Source: Lytechinus pictus (Eukaryota > Echinodermata > Echinoidea > Temnopleuroida > Toxopneustidae). From it: a stretch of DNA of 64,000 nucleotides. Location: positions 1,263,001-1,327,000 of the forward strand of contig NW_026974141.1 of assembly GCF_037042905.1 (NCBI RefSeq). The letters run 5' to 3'. Under the pieces are notes generated by a model. The model ran no database searches and was not told the DNA's origin. It saw only the letters and a program-made list of their open reading frames with translations. Made by a program: the position numbers and the translations under genes. Positions 1 through 10,506 of this stretch are shown piece by piece; position 1 is the first letter of the stretch; each line of letters opens with the position of its first letter.

Positions 1-127
1 AAGACACGTATTTCAATTAGGTTAGGATAACAATTTTTAGCCACTTTATAATACACTAATATAGCAGACGGGATTTTTTTTTTTAATCGATCATTGCCTC
101 GTTTGTCACCCGAGCAGGGTTTGCACG

Positions 128-266
128 CAGCGGCGTACCCAGGATTTTCCAAAAGGGGGAAATATCTTGGAGGATATTTCATCTGCGAAAAAATTTGACA
201 AGCAAAAAAAAAAGGTCTTCAACCACACCACAGATAAAGGATTTCGTACCAGGAAAATAATTGACA

Positions 267-305
<39 letters not shown>

Positions 306-438
306 CACATCTCTTTTAATTGCATTTCTACACTACAAATTATAATTTTGCTTCTCAAAAAGGGGAAACGTCCCCTGGATCAGCTGTGACTCGTCAGGGG
401 GGACAGTCTGCCCCCCCCCCCCCTTAGGTACGCTAGTG
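128..438. mobile_element. hAT-like MITE with 8-bp TSD
   Basis: The left end reads CAGCGGCGTACCC and the right end reads GGTACGCTAGTG, an imperfect TIR of the hAT CAGTGGCG type. An exact 8-bp duplication TTTGCACG flanks it at 120-127 and 439-446. The interior is A-rich and repeats the phrase TTGACAAGCAAAAAAA twice, followed by a poly-A run and a poly-C run near the right end. There is no coding capacity, so it is non-autonomous. Confidence 0.9.
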
Positions 439-614
439 TTTGCACGTTTTAAACAGTGTGTTTTATAACATGTTTTGCACCTGAGTTTCTTTTTTTAAAC
501 AAAAAACGTGTTTTAAGACATCGCATAGACTTGTGTGTTGTAAATTTGCGTGGATGTGATTTTCGATGAATGTTTTTTTAATATACTTTATATTAAGTGG
601 TGAATTATTTTCTT
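439..614. other. AT-rich spacer, nothing recognised
   Basis: This short AT-rich sequence lies between two MITEs. I see no ORF, RNA gene or repeat in it. Confidence 0.5.
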
Positions 615-859
615 CACTGCAAAAACTCTGGTGTCGATGTTAACACCTGCCCGGAATCTATATATATCCACACCAGAGAAGTATTGAAACAACATCTGTT
701 TGGAATCAAACTGATGCTGTTTTGATACTAATTGGTGTTGTATAAACACCCATCTGGTGTTAGACCAAAACGAAACTGGTGTTGTTTAACACTTCTCTGG
801 TGTGGACATAATATAGATTCTGGGCTGGTGTTAAAATCGACACCAGAGTTTTTGTAGTG
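615..859. mobile_element. Foldback MITE, CACTGCAAAAACTC termini
   Basis: The left end CACTGCAAAAACTCTGGTGT is matched in inverted orientation by ACACCAGAGTTTTTGTAGTG at the right end. The interior keeps repeating GGTGTT/AACACC so that most of the 245 bp can fold back. No clear TSD was found. The family cannot be named from sequence alone. Confidence 0.8.
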
Positions 860-1409
860 TTCTATTACTAAAACTCTTCTCAACACCACCCTTTTTCTCA
901 TCTCTTTCCTCCTTTATTCTGACTCCCTTTCTCCGTCACTTTGTCATGTTCCTTTCCTCCCTGCTCAATCTATGCATATCAATCCATATTAAGAAAATTC
1001 TCATTTTAACAAACATATATCTGAGAGTTGTGCTCACTTCTCGGACAGGAAAAGAAACACCATTTGTAATAGACAAGTACTTGAATGAAATGGAAAGTGT
1101 TGCAAAGCATACTTTTTTACAAATATACTGTAAAACATGACATCTTACTCTTGAGGTACACACGAAAGCTTGTGAAACTTTGCGCTTCGTAAAATTGAAG
1201 AAAAGTATATAATCAGCTAGCAAACCTTTACCTTAACAATTTTAAACAGCGTTTTTAGAGTGATAGGGATACGTGCATGGGTATGCAGTTATGATATAAC
1301 AAGGGCATGTCAGACCCCAAATCGCTCAAAAACGTGATTTCATGTATAAAGCCATTGTCAATTCTCGCCAAAATTTGTATCTGTATCATTATTTGTACTT
1401 TTTGTTAAT
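860..1409. other. Intergenic, no gene recognised
   Basis: Only short chance ORFs occur on both strands (for example about 946-1140 on +). None resembles a known domain and no repeat structure is evident. Confidence 0.4.
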
Positions 1410-1497
1410 AATGATAATAATAATAATAATAGATAAGATTTATATAGCGTCTTTTCCATTTTGATTAAATGCTCAAGGCGCTTAGAAGAGAGCAAAA
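1410..1497 (-). mobile_element. SINE 3' tail (minus strand)
   Basis: Read on the minus strand this gives AAGCGCCTTGAGCATTTAA, then a GCGCTATATAAATC-like phrase and an ATT microsatellite. That is the 3' tail seen on the complete SINEs of this window (47092, 57040, 60560). The tRNA-like head is missing. Confidence 0.5.
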
Positions 1498-1746
1498 CAT
1501 AACAGTAAAGAGAACTATTAATTGGAAAATGATTACCAATAATTTCCATTAAGAAACAACGAATAAGAACAAAAGTAAAAAAACAAAAGTGTACATAAGA
1601 ATTTTTTTTAACAGTATTTAAAAACAATTTATATACTGACTTTTTTTTATAATATGCATTTGATCAGAATTCTTCAATTGAACAAATATGCAGTTTAAGG
1701 GCTTTATTAAAAAGATTTAAACCCTAATTTGTTTTTCATGCACTAA

Positions 1747-1980
1747 CAGTGGCGTAACTACGGGGGGATGGGGAGCACGTGCCCCCCCCCCCCCCTCATC
1801 GGCTGCAAAAAAAACGGGAAAAAGTAGAAAAAGAGGGAGAAAGGGAAAGAAACGTAGTGGGAAAGAAGGAATTATTGTTCATTATAATGTTATATTGTAA
1901 TTATGTTATGTTATATTACTTTTTAAAAATCATAACTTTATGAAACATAATTTGTTCAGGGCCTATGTCTTCATTGTTCC
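1747..1980. mobile_element. Truncated hAT-like copy, inverted relative of 3827-4123
   Basis: It begins CAGTGGCGTAACTACGG and is the reverse complement of most of the element at 3827-4123, including the AGGGAGAAAGGGAAAGAAACG tract and the CATAACTTTATGAAACATAA stretch. Homology stops near 1980, where a GCGCTCGCATT minisatellite begins. No right TIR or TSD is visible. Confidence 0.75.
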
Positions 1981-3770
1981 TGGCGCTCGCATTGTCTGTT
2001 TAACGAGATATATAATCCCGTTGTACTAAAACCTCCCGTTTTCAAGTCAATGTACACCGAATATATTTCCTCGCATTTAGAATTATTATTGTTTTATGTA
2101 GTTACACATGCTTCTTTTTCATGACTACTTAAAGTGGTTGCCCCATTTTAAGGTCTTAATATAAAACACTTCCTGTCCGTGCTTACGTTCGCGTCAGTGG
2201 ATTGCTGAGATATGTCTGCTCTTCATGAATTCCTAAAATCAGTCCTTAACATGTAACTTTTTCTAATCTGAATATCAAAAATTTTCAGCTTGCGCTTCGC
2301 GCTCGCATCATTTGGTTAGCGAAATACGCATGGTCTTCGTGAATTCCTACAAACAAGCCTTCGTATTCTCCTCTTCAGTTCTGAATTAAGTAAATTTCCA
2401 GCTCGAACTTTGCGCTCGCAATATTGGATTAGTGAGATGCGTATGATAATCATGATTACAATGACTACAAAAAGTGCTTCATGTGTTTAGATGTAATTCT
2501 AGTAACATCAGCATGCACTTGGCACTCGCATTAGATGACTATGGTGAGATATTTAATGGATTCCTTAAAAATAATAGTCCTTAAAATATCCCTGTTTGGG
2601 GTCAAAATATACAAAATTTCAGCTCGCGCTTCACGCTCGCATCATTTGGTTAGTGAAATACGTATGGTCTTCGTGAATTCCAACAAACAAACCTTAGAAT
2701 GCTCCTCTTAAGGTCTGAATTTACTAAATTTTCAGCTAGCGCTTCGCGCTCGCAATATTTGATTAGTGAGATGCGTATGATAATCATGATTACAATTACT
2801 ACAAAAAGTGCTTCATGTGTTTAGATGTAATTCTAACAAAATCAGCATACGCTTGGCACTCGCATTAGATGACTATGGTGAGATATGTATACTCTTAAAG
2901 GTCAAGTCCACCCCAATAAAATGTTGATTTGAATAAATAGAGTAAAATCAAACTAGCATTTCGCTGAAAATGTCATCAAAATCGGATGTAAAATAAAAAA
3001 GTTATGGCATTTTAAAGTTTCGCTTATTTTTCACAAAACAGTGATATGCACATCAGTGACATGCAAATGAGTCAGTGGTTGATGTCCATCACTCACTATT
3101 TCTTTTGTTTTTATTGTTTGAATTATACAATATTTCATTTTTACAGATTTGACAATAAGGACCAACTTGACTGAACCATATAATATTACACAGTGCTAAT
3201 TCTTCATGTTAAGAGAGGAATTAATCATTATTTCACTTGACATTATGAGAAAATTAGAATATTTTATAATCATATAATAAAATACAAAAGAAATAGTGAG
3301 TGGATGATGTCATCAGTCTCCTCATTTGCATTCCGACCAGGATGTGCATATAACTGTTTTATGAAATTAAGCGAAAATTTAAAATGTCATAACTTTCTTA
3401 TTTTACATCCGATTTTGATGAAATTTTCAGTGTTTCATGCTTGTTGGATTTTTCTCTTTTTTTCAAATCAACTTTTTGTTGGGGTGGACTTGTCCTTTAA
3501 AGGATTCCTAAAATATAGTCCTTAAAATGTCCCTGTTTGGGATTAATATATACAAAAAGTTCAGCTCGCGCTTCGCGCTCACGTTGTTTGTTTAGCAAGA
3601 CAGGTACGTATCATGATTACAAAAATGTGCTTATAATGTCCCATTTTAGTTCTAAATATAAAAAATGCAGGTTTTAGCCTAGGCTTCGTGCTCGCATTAT
3701 GTGATCAGTGAGATACATATCCGTTTAATGACACTGTCCTTGAAATTTCACTATTACTTAGGTCAGTATA
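1981..3770. repeat. Higher-order minisatellite of GCGCTTCGCGCTCGCA units
   Basis: Subunits of about 110 bp each carry a variant of TCAGCTCGCGCTTCGCGCTC followed by a TTAGTGAGATACGTATG-like phrase. Three subunits form a higher-order unit of about 340 bp: the block at about 2278 recurs at about 2619 and again at about 3550 once the inserted MITE (2895-3500) is removed. The GC-rich core alternates with AT-rich linker. Confidence 0.75.
2895..3500. mobile_element. TTAA-flanked MITE (piggyBac/Kolobok type)
   Basis: TTAA at 2895-2898 and 3497-3500 bounds inverted ends AAGGTCAAGTCCACCCC and GGGGTGGACTTGTCC. The interior has near-palindromic blocks such as ATCAAAATCGGATGT and ACATCCGATTTTGATGA. It is the best preserved copy of the commonest MITE family in the window. 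TTAA target sites are used by piggyBac and Kolobok transposases, and which one moved it cannot be told. Confidence 0.9.
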
Positions 3771-3826
3771 CCAGGCAACTGAGCGCGCTTCGATTGACAA
3801 GACTCAAAATACCCTGGGACTACATG

Positions 3827-4123
3827 CAGTGGCGTACCGTGGTCACGGCAGTTGGGGGGCACCAGCAAAAATGACCTAAGTAATAGAACAATGAAGACAT
3901 AGGCCCTGAACAAATTATGTTTCATAAAGTTATGATTTTTTAAAGTAATATAACATAACATAATTATGATATAACATTATAATGAACAATAATTTCTTCT
4001 TTCCCTCTACGTTTCTTTCCCTTTCTCCCTCTTTTTCTCCTTTTCCCCGTTTTTTTTTCCGGGGGGCCAGCCGATTGGGGGGTACGTGCCCCCCTTGCCC
4101 CCCCCCCCGTAGTTACGCCACTG
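3827..4123. mobile_element. hAT-like MITE with 8-bp TSD
   Basis: The ends are CAGTGGCGTACCG and TAGTTACGCCACTG. Flanks ACTACATG (3819-3826) and ATTACATG (4124-4131) form an 8-bp duplication with one mismatch. The interior carries a pyrimidine-rich tract and poly-G/poly-C runs near the right end. A truncated inverted copy lies at 1747-1980. Confidence 0.88.
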
Positions 4124-4487
4124 ATTACATGTATGTGTACATGTATAAGGAATAAACTTATAAAATGTGCCCTTTTCAGGCATTCAATTTCCATGATTTA
4201 GTAATTTTGAGGAGAATATGAACTTTTCTGTTGGAAATTCGGTTAAAAAAACTGTCTAGTCATCTCTTAACTCCAAAAATGTATTCACAACGTCAAGAGC
4301 CTAAATCATACTGTATAGTTAAATTGATTTAAAGAAAATTGCATCATTCGTTGGAGAAAAAAAAAACGGTTTTAAAACAATAAGAAAAAGTTTTGTTTTT
4401 AATAAAACGAATTTGTTATTACAACTCTCCACAAGTGTCACTAACAGATTTTTGCAGATTTGCATGGTGTATTACTCGTAGTCAAAC

Positions 4488-5239
4488 TTAAAGGTCAAGT
4501 CCACTCCAGAAAAATATTGATTTGAATAAATAGAAAATAATAAAACTAGCATAACAGATGTAAAATAAGAAAGGTATGACATTTTAGAGTTTCACTTATT
4601 TTTTACAAAACAGTGTTATGCACAATTCAATGACATGCAAATTAGGCAGTCGATGATGTCCCTCACTCACTATTTATTTTGTTTTTTTATTGTTTGAATT
4701 ATACAATATTTCATTTTTTACTAATCCGACAATAAGGACCAACTTGTCTGGAGCATATAGTATTAATCAATGCTAATTCTACATGTTTAGGGAGGAATTA
4801 ATCGTTGTTTCACTTGACAATGGGAAGAAAATTAGAATATTTCATATAATAAAATACAAAAGAAATATAATAGTGAGTGGATGACATCATCAGTCCCCTC
4901 ATTTGCATACCGACCTGGGGGCCGTTTCATATAGCTGTTCGTAAGTTAAGAGCGACTTTAAGAACGACTGGTGATCCTTTCTTGCGCGCTAAATCATCGC
5001 CAATGGTATGTACCATTTACCACAAGAAAGGATCACCAGTCGTTCTTATAGTCGCTTTGAACTTACGAACAGCTTTATGACACACCCGCCAGGATGCGAA
5101 TATAACTGTTTCGTGAAATTCAGCGAAACTTTAAGTGTCATAACTTTCTTATTTTACATCCGATTTTGATGAAACTTTCAGGCTTATGCTTGTTACTTTT
5201 ATTCAAATCAACTTTTTGTTGGGGCGGACTTGTCCTTAA
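4488..5239. mobile_element. TTAA-flanked MITE carrying a nested MITE
   Basis: TTAA at 4488-4491 and 5236-5239 flank inverted ends AAGGTCAAGTCCACTCC and GGGGCGGACTTGTCC. Without the 175-bp insert at 4916-5090 it is about the length of the 2895-3500 copy. It has the same interior blocks. Confidence 0.9.
4916..5090. mobile_element. Nested foldback MITE (GGGGGCCGTTTCAT family)
   Basis: This lies between CGACC and AGGATG, which are adjacent in other copies of the host MITE. Its arms GTTCGTAAGTTAAGAGCGAC and GAACTTACGAAC are inverted, as are AACGACTGGTGATCC and GGATCACCAGTCGTT. Related copies are at 29458-29633 and 45330-45519, and a remnant is at about 57588-57660. Confidence 0.88.
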
Positions 5240-6129
5240 ATTTTGTAGCCTACACTGTTAAAAAAACCGTGATTTTACAGGGAAAAAAAAGATTTTGCAG
5301 AAAGCATTAACAGAATCATTCTGTAAATTCATAAAACAGGAATTTTTCTGCAATTTAACAGAACAGGTCTGTTTAAAAAGGAGAAACGGGTGTTTTATTA
5401 AAGGAAATTTTTAAGATTCCATACACCAAATACCAATTTCCTGTAAGATTACGCAATCTGGTAATATTACAGGTGATCTCGATAGTCTGCTGCAGGAACT
5501 TCTTTTATTTTAAGGATAAATTTTCTGACAATGTAACAGGGGCATACCTGCTACGCCCGTTTCCTTTTATTTATTTTTATTTTTTTGTGCTTGATTATTT
5601 ATTTATGTTTAACTTCATGCCTACGTTAATCCATATGACGTCAATGGTACAACTTTCCAGCCTCTTCATAAATTCTTTAGTCCCTTGGTGTGTGTAGAAA
5701 TTCAATAATATCACCGTAATCCCCCCGGTATGTGGCATTATTCGTTACACCCTTCTCACACTTTAACATCCGAATTAATCTTTTTTTGATGACGACGAAT
5801 GCCTAATTCCTTTTTGCAAGTCATATATTTGCATTGTGTAATGGAATAATTCATCATATATGATCATTTACCCCTCTCCCCTTGCTATTCAAGATTCATG
5901 ATTGAAGATTTAAATCATTTATTCTCGATATAAAAGCACAGAGAGTATTAAAGGATCATTTTATTTTTGACAGACAGTTAATGATCTCCAACAAATTTTG
6001 CTTTTACCATACTAATTTCGGACTAATTCGTTCCACGATCTGATGTAGAGCTTCTGACGAAATGACGATCACTGAAGATGTAAAAGTATATTCGTCTGTT
6101 AAATAAATGGATTATATCTATATCGCAAT
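5240..6129. other. AT-rich intergenic sequence with a possible foldback fragment
   Basis: 5249-5480 starts ACACTGTTAAAAAAACCGTG and has several short inverted pieces (TTTTACAGG, CCTGTAAGATT), possibly half of a decayed MITE. The remainder is AT-rich without a recognisable gene. The 5473-5697 open frame looks like chance. Confidence 0.35.
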
Positions 6130-6412
6130 CAGGGGCGGATCCAGCTTTTTCTAAAGGGGGGGTTGGGTCGGTATGCGAGGGAGCGTAGCGACCGAGTCCA
6201 AGCGAGCGGAGCGAGCGAGGGGGGAGGGTGTGGGAGGGGGGTGTCCCCCCTCCCACAGTAGGGAAAATTTTTGAAAAATAAATACATAGAAATAGAATAA
6301 AATAAAATTACAAGTTTTAAAAAAAAGATAAGATTTAAAAAAATGGTCCCCGGATTTTTTTTTTGGGGGGGGGGTTGCAACCCCCCCAACCCCCCCTCTA
6401 GATCCGCTTCTG
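6130..6412. mobile_element. hAT-like MITE, GC-rich interior
   Basis: The ends CAGGGGCGGATCCAG and TAGATCCGCTTCTG are inverted. Inside is a run of AGCGAGCGGAGCGAGCGAGG type and G8/C7 tracts near each end. The flanks ATCGCAAT and GCAATTAT do not give a clean TSD. Open frames across it on the minus strand are by-products of its proline/glycine-rich composition. Confidence 0.75.
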
Positions 6413-6756
6413 GCAATTATCACCGAAATCCCCTCGATATGTGGCATGTGTGGTGATAGATGGGCGATTCCATACGTTTCGTATGGGACATTTTGACAAT
6501 TTATAGTCTCTTAGCTGAATACTTGAGCAAAAAAAAACTTTCTCTTTTTTTGACAATGATAAAGTTAATGTGGGTAGTGATGTGAAAACTGATAACCAAC
6601 AAAAAATTTTCAAGTACGGGTGAATTAAAGGTGAAAGTGTTGTGGGTCGTACGAGACTCAGAAATGTACGGTACTACAACACGCAGCATTGTCACCTCTA
6701 ATTCATCAATGGAAAACATATTTTGCTGGTAGTCATTATCTTACATGACTACCCAC
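6413..6756. other. Intergenic, nothing recognised
   Basis: AT-rich sequence between two hAT-like MITEs, with no supported gene or repeat. Confidence 0.4.
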
Positions 6757-6841
6757 CACTGGCGGCGGAAGCCCAAAAATTTAGGGGGGGGGGTCCACCT
6801 GAAATTTTGTGATGGACACAGGTAAAAAAAAAAAATTGACA

Positions 6842-6886
<45 letters not shown>

Positions 6887-6940
6887 TTATCAAAAAAAAA
6901 ATTAGGGGGGGGGGACCGCCCCCCGCTTCCGCCGCCTATG
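6757..6940. mobile_element. hAT-like MITE with 8-bp TSD
   Basis: The ends CACTGGCGGCGGAAG and CTTCCGCCGCCTATG are inverted. Flanks CTACCCAC (6749-6756) and CTACCCAA (6941-6948) match at seven of eight positions. The interior holds TTGACAAGCAAAAAAA followed by a poly-A run of about 40, and G9 blocks beside both TIRs. Confidence 0.9.
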
Positions 6941-6948
6941 CTACCCAA

Positions 6949-7511
6949 TAGTACTTTAATATTACCACAAATTTTCTAGCATGGAATCGCCCAGATAAGT
7001 CATATATACAGCACAGCTATATGCAACTTCTGAAAGTTTCCATGGCGAAGAAGAATATAGTTTAGTAGGTTTCAGGGTACACCATGTATCTTTCTTGGGC
7101 AAGTGTTGGTCCTGAAAAGGACCACCCAATCTCGACGTAGCGACAAGAGTGCATTTAGGCCTCCTACCTGACGGTGCTTGATATTTGGTATCGTATCATT
7201 TGGAGGTTTTTGCTTCCACAATGCAGAACGCTTTCAAGAACATAGAAAATGTATTGTCAAATGCCCTTCGTGACGAAGAGCAACCAAGAAGTCTTTGTCG
7301 GAAATTGGTGAATCAAAACAGCAGTTTCGTCCTGGACTCTGGACAAACGACATACACGTATTTTGTCATTTTTCGTCAGGTCCCAAACTTAGGACGAAAC
7401 TGACGTCCCAGTTCACCGAATTTTCGACAAAGACCTCCCAGCTGTGTATTTTTATTTGACGGATATTTTCAGTACACTGTGTGGTTGAATTCTTTCTGTG
7501 CCCCTGTGCGA
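6949..7511. other. Intergenic, no gene recognised
   Basis: An inverted pair lies here: GACGAAGAGCAACCAAGAAG... and CGACAAAGACCTCCCAG..., with GTTTCGTCCTGGAC facing TAGGACGAAACTGACG. It is possibly a decayed foldback repeat. The open frame at 7185-7403 has no recognisable domain. Confidence 0.35.
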
Positions 7512-7592
7512 AAAGGGAAGTTAATGCCTAAAGTAGGACTCGAACCCACGACCCTCTGCTTGAAAAGCAGGGGTCTGTCATATCCACTACAC
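7512..7592 (-). mobile_element. tRNA-like SINE head (Glu-TTC-like)
   Basis: On the minus strand the order is an A-box-like TGTGTAGTGGATATGACA, an anticodon-arm-like CTGCTTTTCAAGCAG and B-box GTGGGTTCGAGTCC, spaced as in a tRNA. The acceptor stem does not pair, so a functional tRNA is unlikely. Loop TTTTCAA would read as anticodon TTC. Confidence 0.55.
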
Positions 7593-7935
7593 AAATATTT
7601 GAAAGGTTATTTTGAATTTCACGTTTTTTTTTCTTCAAAATCTTCGGATGAATTATTCATCACCATGATTGAAATCTTTCTCCGTATCTCAATCTTTTTT
7701 AAGATTTAAGGACACCTTATGATATTGCCTTGGGCGAGTCCTAACTTACTTCTTAAATCCCTTTCCGTGTAAATTGGATTATTTATCATACTTTAAACTT
7801 TATTATGTATATCTAAATATATACTTTTGAGGGTTTCTTTCAATTTAATTTGGATTAGGGCAAATACTTGATAATTTCTTTCTAAATGTTTAGTGTAAAT
7901 TGAATTATGGTTTAAATCTTTTAAAAGGGCCCGAG

Positions 7936-8340
7936 CAAAGGAGTTAATTTGAATAAAGAAGAGAAAATCATACAAGCGAAATTATTCTGAAAATTGTATC
8001 AAAATCGGTTTTAACATGTGGCATTTTACATAATTTCATATAGGAAAACCGATGATGTCATCCACTCATCCTTTCTTTCGAATTTTATCATAGGAGAAAT
8101 ATGAAATACTTATATTCTCCTAATTATGTAAAACAAAGTTTGATTCTTCACTATGTCGCACTGTCATTGTTTTGACTTATTGTGATATATATGTGAAAAG
8201 TTTCTTTGATGTCAAATTTGAAAAAAAAATAATAAAACGTTGTGTAATTCACACAATGAAATGTAAAATACAAAAGCGAGTGAGTGACATCATCGAATCT
8301 CTCATTTGCATATCACTGTATTACGATTATAACTGCACCA
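7936..8340. mobile_element. Decayed TTAA-family MITE
   Basis: Interior phrases of the 2895-3500 family are recognisable: TTTGAATAAAGAAGAGAAAAT, ATCAAAATCGG, GATGATGTCATCCACTCA, GAGTGACATCATCGA and TTTGCATATCACTG. The terminal CAAGTCCACCCC repeats are eroded. Confidence 0.6.
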
Positions 8341-8508
8341 GCCCCCACTAGGATGTAGCAAGGAATTCCAGTGGGTGAGGCAAAACTATACTTTTTTGAA
8401 AATTATGTATCTGGTTGTATTTGTAGTAATTTAAGATCTCTTTGCTGACTTTGTTCATATTCACTTTTGTTGTTGTTTGTAAATCCAAAGGAACTGTTGC
8501 TGGGCTAT

Positions 8509-9864
8509 ACAGTGCGTATAAAAAAAACGAGACAGATTTGAAAAGTCTATAAAATTTTTGTTTCAAATTATGATGTCTATATTTTGGTGTTAATAGGTGC
8601 TCTGAAGTCTTATCTTTCAAATGCCATTAAAAAATTTAGTTTCGTTCATGCTTGAGTGAACACGGAATGTTTTTGTCTGGGGTTAAAAAGGAGGCTTGCG
8701 CCAAAATAGCATAAACTGATAAATATGATGATCGGACTTCTTGCTAATCAGCAGACTTCCTCTTAACCCTTCCATTGTCTTTGCCATAATTTTAGAATTA
8801 TACGGTCAAAATTCCTTTTCAAATCTGTTTATTTGCTTGAATTGTTCTGTTGTTTCTGTTTAATATTCTCTCGTTTAGCTTTCAATATTCCTTCTTTAAT
8901 CAAAAACAAAAAAATTTCAACTGAAGTATGGGAGAGCGTGTATTTTTTTCAAATCCTTTCATTGTGTGCTACAAAGGTTATGGTGCCTTTGAGCAGTGGC
9001 AAACAGATGGGCAGGGGCTCGGAGTGTGCCCCCCCCAAAAAAAAAAAAAAAAAAAGTGGAAAGGATATAAAAAGGAAAGATAGAAAGTGAAATATAATTT
9101 ATTTTCTGAATATTATGTCAAAATCTCTCACAAAATTGGATATTTTAATACAAAAATAAAATATTTTGCTTGCTCTCTTCGCTCGCTCACAACTTTTTTT
9201 AATACATTTTATCCGATCTGCAATATCGAGCTCCTTCAAAATTGACTCAATACACCATTGCCATTGACAGACATGAATCCTTTCCTGTTTGTCCTGTCAA
9301 GCACATAATTAAACTCTTTCAAGGAATCAATAACCCCTTGAAAATAGGATTCATGTTTTTTAAAGGTACCATAACTTAATTTGTTTCACATAATAAGATA
9401 CGATTTGAATAATTACAAGTTCTCCCATTTGATAATCCAAATCTTCTTGCTTGGGTTGACAAAAAGTCTTATTTTCTTACTTATGAAGGAAAATTCAAAG
9501 GTTAAAGATATTTTAATGAAAAAAATAATAATTCAAGTAAATGAATAAATCCGTAAGTGAAATTTGACAGCATAATTCACAAATCATGGCAAAGATAATG
9601 AAAAGTTTAAAAGGAAGTCTGCTGATTAGCAAGAAGTCTGATCATCAAATTTCTAATTTCTGCCATTCTGGCGCAAGCCTCTTTTTGAACCCCCGACAAA
9701 AACGTCCCATGTTCGCTCAAGCATGAACAAAATTTATTTATTTAAATGGCATTTCAAAGATAAGATTTCAGAGCATCTATTAACATCAAAATATAGATAT
9801 CATAATTTGAAACGAATTTTTTGTAGACTTTCCAAAACTGTCCCGTTTTTTTTATTCGCACTGT
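8509..9864. mobile_element. TA-flanked TIR element with ~280-bp inverted repeats
   Basis: The outer ends ACAGTGCGTATAAAAAAAAC and GTTTTTTTTATTCGCACTGT are inverted and flanked by TA. Homology between the ends continues for about 280 bp (to about 8790 and from about 9590), including GACTTCTTGCTAATCAGCAG and CTGCTGATTAGCAAGAAGTC. The centre of about 800 bp holds no transposase and includes a C7/A18 tract near 9030 like those in the hAT MITEs. This is a mariner-like non-autonomous element by target site and termini. Confidence 0.85.
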
Positions 9865-9865
9865 A

Positions 9866-9975
9866 TAGCGCTATATGACGTCTCAGGACGGTGTGTGCGC
9901 TCAATAAGTTATCACTATTATTATTATTATCATTATCATCATCATCATTATTATTATAATTATTAGTATCATCAT
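9866..9975 (+). repeat. SINE-tail-like sequence and ATT/ATC microsatellite
   Basis: TAGCGCTATATGACG...GTGCGCTCAATAAG followed by ATTATTATTATC repeats resembles the 3' tail of the window's SINEs. No head is visible. Confidence 0.4.
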
Positions 9976-10164
9976 TATTAATATCATAGCTGTTAGGCGA
10001 AATTCTAAAATGTCATCACTTTTTTTCTTTTATACAACATAGCTCATTGATTGTTTAGGGTATCATTGTTTGACTTTTGAGTTCAAATGAAAGTATTTGT
10101 TTATGTAAATTGTGTAAATACTGTAAACTGAATTTTCACCATGGTTTAAATCTATCATTTGAAG

Positions 10165-10314
10165 GTTTATTTTCTCTTTATGATGTTGATTTGGATGGAA
10201 AAATCACTCCGATTGAGATGTCTCTCTTTCTACACCGATATCCAGCCCTTAAAAGGGATATCGATCTACTTGTCATTCAGCTCAGAGGGATCTATAAACT
10301 CCATGATATAAATG
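10165..10314 (+). CDS. EF-hand gene, first visible exon (loop 1)
   Basis: It begins after TTTGAAG and enters in phase 1. It encodes LFSLYDVDLDGKITPIEMSL and the linker helix, ending at AAT-G before donor GTAGGT. A second possible donor, GTAAGC at 10319, would destroy EF loop 2, so GTAGGT is preferred. The 5' boundary is the least certain of the gene. Confidence 0.7.
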
Positions 10315-10470
10315 GTAGGTAAGCTTCTTCGTAACATCACCATCATCTTCATCATTATTATCATCATCATCATCTTCATCATCATCTTCATCATCATCAC
10401 CATCATCATTATTATCATCATCATCATCTTCATCATCATCACCATCATCATTATCATCATCATCATCATT

Positions 10471-10506
<36 letters not shown>

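Noticed and set aside
7185..7403. Upstream exon of the EF-hand gene
   Set aside because: No EF-hand or N-terminal helix similarity and no phase-1 donor that could be argued for.
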